This document shows, one piece after another, positions 33,880 through 44,122 of a stretch of DNA of 64,000 nt. Made by a program: the position numbers and the translations under genes. The notes under the pieces were generated by a model. The model was given only the letters and a program-made list of their open reading frames with translations, had not been told where the DNA came from and did no database searches. The stretch's first letter is position 1. Every line of letters begins with the position of its first letter. Source of the stretch: Gentiana macrophylla (Eukaryota; Streptophyta; Magnoliopsida; Gentianales; Gentianaceae); contig CM047806.1 in assembly GCA_026214975.1 (NCBI GenBank), positions 101,634,239-101,698,238 of the forward strand, in the 5' to 3' direction.

Positions 33880-35270
33880 TCACTAACGTCGATATTAGTA
33901 GCAAGTATACTAGGTCCATCGTAGTATAGTAGTGCGAGTCAAGGTCGATCCATAGAGACAATGCAACTTTGAGTATAAACGATTCTAATCTTAATTAAGA
34001 AGACACATATTGGTGGTCATTGACCAACAATAAATAGAAAAGAAACGTGGTATTCCTCCCCCTCTTCCCACCGATCTACTAACTTGGATTAGTTAATCCT
34101 TACGTTTACTTCCCCACATAATTTCCTTAAACTAATCGAGCAAGCTTTTAATTTAGTTTTAAAGCTACGGGTGCAACTCTTAACCCTATCACTCCGACCA
34201 TGGTAGTAGATAATCTATACGCCAACTACCCTTCTTACTTGGTCTGTAATAGCCTATACGCATAAAGAACTAGAATTGCCGGTATCGAGCGCTAACTCAT
34301 ACCGCTAACCCGCCTAGACAGCTGTCGACACTGATCAGCACGTTCTTAGGGTCCATCAAGACAATGTCCTAATTAACACTTCACTATCAGTACTTCATGT
34401 TAATTTACGAATTACGAATACTAGATTGGCCAGACCTATTACTCATTTTAATTAATTCTGTCGATCAACATAGCTGACGCGAATCCTCCAAATTAAGTTT
34501 CTTAAATATTAAACCGGTATAGACCGCCGGTTTACCGGGGTGGGCTTTTCTCAATTCTGGATCTACATTGCTCAGTTTCGCTTAATCTAAGTGAATTATG
34601 GGGTCGTTAAACATGCAGATTAACTAAAACACGTAAATACAAACAAATCTACCATATTGAAGACAAAAAGGAGCGTTCAAAGCTTTATACCTTCAACAAT
34701 GGAGATCTAGCTTGACCTACTCAAGCTATAGATGGTGAGGAAGGGAAGGAAACCGGAAAATAACTCCCCAAAGCTCAGGAAAATTTTATTTCATCAAATT
34801 GTATAATGTATAATAATAATATGAAAAAGATTATGTAATAATCAGTTGATGCGGCTTTTTATAGATACAATAGCTGACTTATGACTCACAGAAACCCTAA
34901 CCAACCTAGTCAATACGGCAGAATCGATTTCGTGTTCCACAAGGCCCTCGGTTTACCGGACCTAGCCCACAGTAAACCGGGCTAACTTTTCCTCTTTTTC
35001 TTCAGCAGACTTCTTCTTGGACTTTAATTACTTGGCCCAACATGCTCCTTTTGATCCAGATCCGTTCTCCAATGCTCCAGATTTGGTACATCCTGTAAAA
35101 CATATAAAACACGACAAAACTGTACCAAACCCTCGAGAAAATAACACAAATGCAGAATTACAATCCCAGGAACACGCACATAGCATTTAACACATATTCC
35201 ATATAATAACGAGCCTATCTATCCCTCTTGAGCAGAATTCGGGGTGAATAAGGGTATAATTAATGGTATT
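33880..35270. repeat. Unclassified dispersed-repeat-like stretch
   Basis: No open frame. It starts with a phrase like GCAAGTATACTAGGTC, contains several ACCGGT/GGTTTACC pieces and ends in short A-rich blocks. The texture (unique-looking words, no microsatellites) suggests an old non-coding transposon, but I see no terminal repeats. It separates the minisatellites from the MULE coding region. Confidence 0.3.
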
Positions 35271-35272
35271 AT

Positions 35273-37425
35273 TTAAAGCGTTATCATTTTCCAACCAAGA
35301 ATATCAAAACCCAATGCTTGCGCTATGAATCTAAAACCATAATTTCCATTTGAACTAACATTAACAAGCGCAAAAACATGGCTAGGATCCAATTCAGGCA
35401 TGTTTCTATAATACCTCCCGAAGTATCCAATAGATTCAAACCTAGGAAACATTGCTTTAGGAATCTTAAGACTTCTACTTGCCTTTTTCTTTCTTCCTCG
35501 GGAAACCGAATATGGAACTTCCGTACCTGTACTAGTCTTTTTCCTTTTTCCAAAACCCATCAAGTCATCACCACTAGCTAACACTTGTTCAACACGCTCA
35601 TGCATGCTCAAATCCCTCTTAGTGGATGCGTCTTCCACTATCTTCCTCTTATTGCCGGATCACATAGGCCGGCCGCGTCAAGTCGTTTTGCTTTTCAGTT
35701 CTTCAATCAAGGTTCCCACTGGTTCACAAATTTCTTGTATCTTTACTACCAACTTATGCTTCTCCCATGCATTTGTTGTTTTCAATTTCTCTTCCAAAGC
35801 ATGTAAGACGGCATGTGGTCTAACTCTGACTCATTTGGAGGCAGGCCCTCGATATCAAGAGTCTTCCAATGATTATCAATCGATGAAAGCGGAATGAAGC
35901 ATGGCTTTTTCTTAAACCGTGTCATCTCGTATGTACATGGCAAACCGTGTGTCTTTCGAATAGAGCATCAACATTCCTTCTTTGGAGCACCGTCATCTAC
36001 TTTTTTCTTGATTCATCAAGTAACAACTCCAATGCATGCATGGATACATGATGCTTGAGCTCTTTGAACAATGGCTCGTCCTTGAATCTTTTGGGATCCA
36101 TGAATAGAGATGTTTCAAATGACTTCTTTATGTTATGTGTCTCTTGTTCTACCGTGAAAACACCAGCTTCCCAATCCGACACCAAGTCACCAAGCCCGTT
36201 TTTTATCCAAATTTTAAAAATAGAATGCATTCCCTCCACCCTCGAGGTTGATGTGTTTCCTAGCTAGGTGAAACACAAAGTCGGTCCATGTAGAAGCAAA
36301 GGTCTCCTTGTGCGCCTCTAACCATGTACCTATAATGCAATTCATTGCTTCTTCACTAAATGTCTTTTTACATTACTCTAATTGGTCATTGAGCTCTTCT
36401 ACCGTAAATGAGTTAACAACATCATTTCATGTTTTCATTAAATTCATCCAAACCGCGCTCATCGTCTTTGTCTTCAAGTTTGCAACAAGACCCTTTTCGA
36501 TATGTCGCCGGCATAATAGATTCTTCGCTTTATGGAATACAACACGTACTACATTCATTAATGCCTCTTCTATATCTGTCACTATACAAGCTATATTCTC
36601 ACTTTTGTCGCCTATTGCTAGTCGAAAAATATCCACAACCCATGTGTAGTTCCTTGTCCTTTCCAAACATAATAGTGCAAATCCCACTGAGAAAGACAAG
36701 TCCGTAGAAGTAACACCAACAATCTGCAAAAGCGTCATCTTGTACTTGTTCGTCTTGTATGTACAGTCCATAAGCATTACGAAAGGGAAGCATCTTGTAC
36801 TTGTTCGTCTTGTATGTTCACTACGTTATTGTCTTTTCTGAGTGAACAAAAGGGTAGGATTTATCCACAAGATTGAATACTTGTTGCATCACAGAACGGC
36901 CGTATCGTGCTTTCTTTCTTATCTTCGAACGGATGTTGTATGTCGTCTTCTATGACGTGCAATTATTTTTATTTTCCGTTCTCAACTACGCAGTATGTGT
37001 TTGGGGAAAATACCGTTCTGGGCCATTCTAGCAACCTCGTCAATTTTTTCTTTATCAATTCTTCCAAGGTATTCATGACCCTCATCAAACTTGACAGAGT
37101 TGTGATTATGTGTCTCATTCAAGACTTCTACCGTCCAAAACCCCTTCAACCTATCTTGCATGGTTTTTAATAAGAATGGACATCCACATTTCCTTATCGA
37201 TGATTCCCTTGGTGCATTCTTTCTGGTACCACCCACTTTTTTCTTATATTTACCTCCTTTGCAATTGTCCCTTTGTACTCCACCCTCTCACATTGGAATT
37301 TTATGCACGTCGTCCGTTTTCTAGTCAGATTTGATCTCAACTTAACAAGGACAACCCCATTTGATCTTACCAATTCCTTTAGATATTTGGTTACCTCTTC
37401 GTGCGTATCAAATGCCTGTTAGAAA
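35273..37425 (-). pseudogene. MULE transposase (FAR1-like, MULE, SWIM, OTU domains)
   Basis: Read leftward from 37413: an exon begins after TTTCTAACAG with AFDTHEEVTKYLKELV and a FAR1-like DNA-binding block (CGCPFLLKTMQDRLKGFWTV, NETHNHNS). The MULE core follows at 36427-36777 (DCTYKTNKYKMTLLQIVGVT, IVTDIEEALMN, LCRRHIEKG). Next is the block containing ETSLFMDPKRF (35997-36239), then a SWIM-like HGLPCTYEM. At the left end is an OTU-type peptidase start (VNVSSNGNYGFRFIAQALGF). The family motif is DGNCGFR, so the catalytic Cys is Tyr here. Stops and frame changes occur between blocks (near 35700, 35960 and 36300). The first catalytic Asp of MULE (DGTYKTN) reads DCTYKTN and is kept. Confidence 0.8.
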
Positions 37426-37783
37426 AATAAAATGTAATCAATGTAAATCAAATTTACATTGCACAAATAATACAAAAATATGTTTATGGTACATACACGG
37501 TCGGTTGTAAAAAGTGAAGTCATGTCGATTGATAGCTCTTCATGCACAATACAATTCGGTCGTCGTGACGATTGTTAAGAAACTCTTGATCCTCATCAAT
37601 CATAACATCAACCAAATGCTGAAAAAATGCAAATTTGTATTAGCTACATTCCAGTTAAATTACAAAAACCAGAAAATATGTTTACTTAAATGTTGCTTAC
37701 CTCAAAAAACTCTGCATCGTTTGTACTTATACACGATCATCCATTGGTCTCTTGCCCTTGTCATTCTTTGCTCCATCACATGA
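37426..37783 (-). pseudogene. Upstream exon(s) of the MULE gene
   Basis: On the - strand about 37505-37620, after a CAG acceptor, reads HLVDVMIDEDQEF and, one frame over, VHEELSIDMTSLFTTDR. This resembles the leader before the FAR1 domain of MULE proteins. A further piece near 37690-37715 (NDAEFFE) precedes a GTAAGC donor. No start codon could be fixed. Confidence 0.4.
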
Positions 37784-37859
37784 ATAGAATATGAAAATTA
37801 ACAAGTCCATGATACGGAAATACAAGGACATGGTCGAATATGAATTAAAAAAATTGACA

Positions 37860-38070
37860 TCGGTAATCACGATGTTGGTGTACAAGACAAACGTCAGAAC
37901 TACTGATGTCTTCTGAACATCAACATAGCCGACGTTCTAATACAGAAAAAACATCAGAGTTCCCGACGTTCGAACATTTCAGTGTACTTTTCAGGCTGTG
38001 TCTATTAACCTCACCCACATTGACGTTGTGTTTCAAACACAATGTCAGTACTACTGACGTTACTGAAACA
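37860..38070. repeat. GACGTT/AACGTC motif cluster, possible right end of the MULE
   Basis: AAACGTCAG, GATGTC, GACGTTC, AACATCAG, CCGACGTTCG and TGACGTT recur every 20-40 bases in both orientations. They match the core motif of the 32295-32960 minisatellite on the other side of the MULE coding region. Exact terminal inverted repeats and a 9-bp duplication were not found. Confidence 0.45.
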
Positions 38071-38133
38071 GAACGGTTGGGGACGCTGCAATACGTACCG
38101 TAAAGCCGAATAAACCCTTAAATCAATCGGAAA

Positions 38134-40143
38134 TGTAATATCCTGAATTTTGAAAAAGGGCATTTCAGTCATTTAACGGAAATCAGAATATTAGATTTAT
38201 TTTAATTATTGGAATTAAAAAAAAGGGGGAATTAAAGGATTTGTTAATTAAGGAATTAATTGGAATAGGTTTTAATGGGATTAATAGGGAATTAAATCCC
38301 ATCATTAAAAAAAAAAACACTTTCACGCTAAAATTGAGAAGCAGGAGGCGCAAGTTTGAGAAAAAAAAAGGAGAAGAGACTTTCTCAATTCGAAGCTAAT
38401 CCGTTGTCCTTTTCAACAGACGCATCAAGAGGAAAATATTCTACGGAAGGAGAGGATCGTTTTGATACCGACAATTAACCGGTTGGAGAAGGTAAGATTT
38501 CATCTTAGTATAAGTTAGATGTTTGAGTTTAGGTTGCTTTGATTTTCAAGAATCGTAGTTTGATCAAATTGGTTTGATCAATTTCTAGGTTGAATCGAAA
38601 GCTAGGTTCTTTTGGCGTTTTGGATCGTTTGTTGCTCGCAATTGAGGTAACGGGGTTTTCATATTGAAGGATTGTTGTTTTATGATGTATTTCCTGTGTT
38701 TTACTGCATTTTTCTGAGTTTAGAATGAAGTGGGTTGGAGTAGAATCGTTTAGAAATCGTTAAGTGTTGATTTTAGGGCAGAAATCTGGTTTTCTGATGC
38801 AGTCGAACCCTACCCGTACGGATAGAACCTTTATCCGTACGGATATTTCACTAATCGGGCAGAGAGTAAAACAGAGATATATCCGTCCGGTTAGGTCAAT
38901 TTATCCGTCCGGATACCTAACTGTCCGTCCGGATAGTGCTGCTTTCCTTTATAATGTGTTTTAAGCTATGAGGTGAGTTCTAAATGTTACCTTTTGATGT
39001 TATAACCCCTAATGAACATGACAAAGCCATGAATAAGCTTCCGATGCGTTTGGTTCTGCACCGAATGTATTCTTAAAGGGAATTGAAGTTCGGGACCGTC
39101 GGAATAGTAGGAGTGGCCTTGTGCTTTGGTGAATTAGTATTCATGAATGTCTGTGTAATTGCTAGATTGAGTCTAGAAGTCTAAGAAGAGGGAGTAGGGA
39201 GCTTTTGTACTGAATGAAACTACGTGGTTAGTTAATCGCTTAATAAACGTATTTGACTAGATAAAAGATTAAGCATCATGAGAGCTTGAATAGGCACAGT
39301 ACAACATCGGCAATGTGTTGGTTGGCCAGATAAAGTGGTGATGGTCACTGCCGGATTCTAGACAAAGCCGTTAAAGTAGTGATCATACCGCCGGACAACC
39401 TCACGAACGAAATAGTCATTCACCGGACAGCCTCTAGTGCTAGCCAGTTAAAGTGATTGATTGTCTCAGGACCGCTAGAGATTTATCTCTATAGGGTTGC
39501 AACTTTTGTCTTAGTGCATATCTCACTAAGTGTAAGGCCCTCGTAAACATGATGTAACAAAGATAAGCTAAACTAGTAACCCTAGGGACCTCATGTTTAT
39601 ACTATGAATATAATGTGATAGTTAGATGTAAGATCATGTTTAAACGGTTTATTAATAAGATGAGGTTTATTTGCTTCCATTATAAAACGCATGATTTCAA
39701 TAAACTTTCTACTCGTTACTAAGTACGTTTGTACTTACCCGTTATATGCTTTGTTTGAGAAGATGAAACAGGTTTATGGTGATGATGAATACGATGAGGA
39801 AGTTTGAAGATTTTATATGAAGTTGCTTTTGAAGACTTTCTTTATTTCAGTTTTTGATTTAAAACTATATTGTCAATTCATTTTGAATGTTGTTTTTTTG
39901 TTTTTGGCTCGTTTAGTGGCCTTTGTTGTAAGACGTTTCATTTTCCATTTTTGGATTTTAGTGCAGCATTGAATCTGGTTTAGTTGGTCTTTGGAATTTA
40001 TTTCCCCGAGTCGTTTCGTTTCCGCATTGTGTTTATGATATATGACGTAAGGCTTATGTATAATATTAGATTATGTTTAATATTATACATGCCGGGCGTT
40101 CGTTTCCGGATAAGGACTCGGTGTCTGGGAACGGGGCGTCACA
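38134..40143 (+). mobile_element. Solo LTR, chromovirus-like (2.0 kb)
   Basis: Starts TGTAATATCCTGAATTTTG and ends GGGGCGTCACA. Flanks GGAAA (38129-38133) and GAAAA (40144-40148) look like a 5-bp target-site duplication with one change. The sequence on either side joins without a break. No internal region, so it is a solo LTR left by LTR-LTR recombination. Chromoviral LTRs often begin TGTAATATCC. It is unrelated in sequence to the 740-5908 LTRs. Confidence 0.75.
38808..38940. repeat. Five palindromic TCCGTMCGGAT motifs in the solo LTR
   Basis: CCCGTACGGAT, ATCCGTACGGAT, ATCCGTCCGGTT, ATCCGTCCGGAT and TCCGTCCGGAT lie within ~130 bases, spaced 20-45 bases apart. The second is a perfect palindrome and the others differ by one or two bases. 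Confidence 0.75.
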
Positions 40144-40256
40144 GAAAAACGCAAAATACTCGATTTTTATCACGCAAAATACATGTTATTGATGCATAAT
40201 AAGGTAACCCATTCACAAATTTCAAGTATTAATGATGAAATTAGTGTTTAAAACAT

Positions 40257-40430
40257 AAAAAAAAATACCAATTTTGATTGCATTGGTGCTTCCATTTGGC
40301 TTGGAAATGATATGCCTTCAAGTGAGATTCGATCAATTTCTTCATTATAATGCATTTGAGGAGGAATGAAATGAGTAGATTGAACTTGGTTTTCTTGAAG
40401 GTTTGTATGAGAATATGAAAAAGAATTCAT
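40257..40430 (-). CDS. Possible first exon of an unidentified gene
   Basis: ATG at 40430 opens 58 codons or fewer before a GTATTTTT donor-like site at about 40265. The peptide (MNSFSYSHTNLQENQ, THFIPPQMHYNEEIDRISLE) has reasonable, non-repetitive composition and is preceded by a plant-like leader. No downstream exon could be found: the solo LTR and MULE lie next, so the gene may be disrupted. The family is not recognised. Confidence 0.35.
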
Positions 40431-40802
40431 CTTTTTGGTATTTATGTAATTGTTAAGGTGGTGAAGAAGAATGTTGTGATGAATAAGAAGATAATGTATA
40501 GTGTTTATTATTAATTGAATTTTTGATGAAGAAGAAGGATGATGAAAATGAAGTTTTGATATGAAATGATTGATGATGAAGATTACATGGTGTTTTGGAT
40601 TAATGTTAAGATTTTTGGAAGATATGAATTATTGGTTGATCATAAGATTATATTATTAATAAATAACTAAAATGTTCTCTTAATTTAATAAATGACTCGA
40701 TTGTATTTTTATAGAATCATGGTATACAAAGTAATTCGTGTTTTTTTTTTGGTGTCAAAAGTAATTTAAAGAATGCCGGAAGTGAACATAGTGTCAACGG
40801 TA
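40431..40802. other. Upstream region of the 40430 exon
   Basis: GA- and AT-rich with repeated GATGATGAA. A CTATACATTA box on the - strand near 40495 could be a promoter. No other gene seen. Confidence 0.25.
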
Positions 40803-40819
40803 AAACTGTGATGCCGATT

Positions 40820-40984
40820 TCTTTTCTTTTTTTTTTTTTTTTTTTTTCTCATTTGGACGAAAGCTTTTTTTAATCTACGGGAAAGAGAGATCGAACCCGG
40901 ATCATCTCACTCGAGAGATCGAACCCGAATCATCTCACTCGAGAACTAGAACAGTGACAACCAGTATGGTATGGGACCTTACCC
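40820..40984 (-). mobile_element. tRNA-derived SINE with duplicated B box
   Basis: The - strand starts GGGTAAGGTCCC, has an A-box-like TACCATACTGG, then two B boxes GGGTTCGATCT in a 28-bp tandem duplication (40887-40914, 40915-40942). It ends in a poly(A) tail, seen as poly-T at 40820-40847. Exact 17-bp target-site duplications AAACTGTGATGCCGATT flank it (40803-40819 and 40985-41001). This is the full signature of LINE-mediated SINE insertion. It lies ~300 bp upstream of the SCAMP start. Confidence 0.9.
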
Positions 40985-41001
40985 AAACTGTGATGCCGAT
41001 T

Positions 41002-41306
41002 AAAGGCATTAAATATATATTTAATCCTTATAGGATATTGAAAAAATAAAAAAGAAATAAAGAAAAAACAATAAACGCCGGTGCTCTTGCTTTCGATACA
41101 TTCTAAGTGCACATTCTTAAATGCTGCCGTGTCTTTACCCAAGTTAACTTTGCGGCTTGCGTGCTTCGTCGCTCACCATTTTACTCTTTCTCTCTGCTCT
41201 ATTGCTGTAAATTGAAGTTTACTTCGCATCTTTGGTACATTTTGGAGTTTCTTTTTTCTGGAAATTCAGTCTTCAGAGTTCGTTGAATTAGATACAGCAG
41301 TTCACA
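41002..41306 (+). promoter_or_regulatory. Promoter and 5' leader region of the SCAMP gene
   Basis: Sequence between the SINE and the ATG at 41307. It is pyrimidine-rich from ~41160 (TTTACTCTTTCTCTCTGCTC), which is common around plant transcription starts. No clear TATA box was found close to it; the proximal side may be TATA-less. Confidence 0.35.
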
Positions 41307-44067
41307 ATGAATCGGAAGACCGATCCGAATCCGTTTGACGAGGAACCGCAAGAAGTCAATCCATTTTCGGTAATCGACGTTGTCTATTTTTAGTTAATTT
41401 ATAAGTGTATTGTAGATTCTCGTTTCCTCCTTTTTCGATTGGATCTGCCTTTTTTTTAATTTTATTTTTATTTAATTTTTTTACCATTTTTCCGTCAGTT
41501 TTGATGTTTAGTTGATCTTTGGCTAATATTGATGATTCGGCTTATTCCTTAATCCGAGAGAAAAATGCTGAATTCTGGAAACATTTTTCTTCATTTTTTT
41601 TTTTATTTTAATTTTTGCAGCATTTTTGAAAAGCTCACTAATTATTTAATTTGAAGGCGGTAAATTATTGAACAATGTGATAGGTTGCTACTGTTAGATC
41701 ACTAGTTCGAGTTTGGATCGCCTTTCCTTTTTATGTTGTTAATGATATCCATAAAGAAATTCTGCTGATAATGATGTAAAGAGTCGTTACTACGCGTTTG
41801 ATACTCGATCTTTTTGTACAAACAGATTTGTTTATGGGTGGTTTTCGTGTTTTTTTTTTTGTTGTTGTTTTGATTGATTTTGGTAAAGACCACATTAGGT
41901 TAGGACCATGACTTCAACGTCTACGTTATGTAATGGTAGTTTTCCTAGGTTGATTAATTCAGCTGGACTGAATGCTATTTTACTCTACAAATCTCATTGT
42001 CATGTGTTGACTTAGTTGGTCTTAATTTGACTTGTTCTGAATTTGTTTTCTTATGAAATCATTCCAAGAGTTGTGAAGTTCCTTGCTGGTTTCGCATCAT
42101 CATACTAGTTGTGCTTTCTTGTATATTGTGTTGATACCCATGAGTCATGACACATAAATGCTACCCTGTTTCACAAAATCCTCTTATCAATGCCGACGAT
42201 TTTACCAGTTTACTTTATATGTGTATAAGTGGTGGATTTCGTAATTCAAACCCTGGTTATCTGGTCAAACGCTGAGTCCCTGACAATTTTTAATTTTCCA
42301 ACAATGCTCATTTAACCTATTATGATACAGACGCACCAAAACAATTTTCCGTTTTTTTCTTATAATTTTTTTTTTTTTTTTGCTTGATACAGAAAAAAAT
42401 TGAATGAGCTCCATTTGCGACAAAAGAATACATGTTTGGAATTTCATTTTAGTATTTTACTATGGTGATGCATCATAGTACATATGTGTCTACAGTAATT
42501 GAACTTCTAGTTAATGAGCCAGAACTTTCTTAGTTGTAAACTTATTCTGGATCTTTGTGTTTGTCTGTTCGGTTCCTTAAATATTTTCTTGGATGGAGGA
42601 GAAGGGGCAACAATAGGAGCCTCGATAACAGATTACATTATCAAATGCGTTTAAAGGATTCAGTTTTGGATAACATTTCCTTGGTAAAATAGTTGGATTT
42701 CCTTTCAATGCCCTGAGTGGTTACATTTCTTTTAAGAATGACACACTTGACTTCTACTTAACCTTTTTGGTAAATACAATGACCTTTGAAAACGTTGAAT
42801 TTATTGTGTTGATATCCTGAAGTCACTTTGGTGGAATATGATGGTGTATGGCTGACTTACAAAATATTCCTGAAAATTGATATTCTAGTTGAAATTTGAA
42901 ACCAGGAAAACCTTCTGAATAGATTTTCCAAATTTTGAGTGCTTTGTTGTCATAATCTGATTGCAACCGAAAAGTAAATTGTGATAACATGTCATCAGTT
43001 CCGTTGTGATTCTTACCAGAACAAGTTATATTTGCATTTCAGGAGTAGGAACTTTCTCGGGGCTTAATTAATACTCACATGCAACTTTTTGGGAAGTTGT
43101 CACCTAGGGTCCTTGTAGTAAATTTTATCTCATGCAACATATGAGATGCCATCTGTGAAATACAATATTTAAGGTGTTCTATGGAAATTGACCAACACTT
43201 CTCCGAGGCTGGTTGTGAAGCCCTCCCCAATGTAATCTGAATGTTTCTGAAAATTGTATGCAACTCTGGAGGAATACCGTCTGTATACATAGTTGTGAAA
43301 TTTCGAAATTACTCTATATTGTAGATTCATAGATACTGCAATTAAGAAGTTACTCTATATTGTATACTCAAGGAGTTCTTGAGTTTTCACAAGGAAACAA
43401 CTACACATCATGCTTTATTTAAGTCCCATTGTTGTAACTGTAATGTGTTTTGCCGGCCAACTATCAAATGAAATGAAAAAAGAGACAAAAACACTCCTTT
43501 TAGCTACAGTGCTGAGTTAGTCCAGGAATTTTCAATCTTGTTTGAACATTTCATGCGTAAATTGCGTTCTGTTCAAAGCATAGCGAAATGTTAATGTAAT
43601 TAAGCGTGCCTGTGTGTTGACTGCAGTTTCAGTTTGGAATGAAGAGTGCCTATGTGCCGACTACCTATTTTCCCTAAGCTGCCCTGCTTTTTGTTGTTTA
43701 GCCCTTTGTTTGCTCAATAATCTCTTTCGGTAACATTGTCTAACGGGTGCATCTGAATGTCTGCTTATGATGAAACCACCAATACGGGTGTAAGTTAAAC
43801 TACCTATTGCCACCAACGATAGGGTTGTCGTTGTATGACCAGAGGTCACAAGTCCAATTTGTGGAAACTATCTCTTATCGAAATATAAGCTAAGGCTGTG
43901 AAAGCTGTTGCCGTGTGACCATAGGTCACGAGTTGAACTGTGGAAATTGCAACCCTTTACAGAAATGTATTAGATTGTGTATAGACTTTCATGCATTAGA
44001 ATTGCCTTTGTTGCTTGCTTCCAATCCATTTTTCCTCTAGCTTAATTTTTATTTTGTTTTTTTTATT

Positions 44068-44122
<55 letters not shown>

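Noticed and set aside
33715..33924. 69-codon + strand frame
   Set aside because: No domain, and it runs into repeat sequence.
36308..36707. + strand frames over the MULE
   Set aside because: Antisense shadows of the - strand transposase domain.
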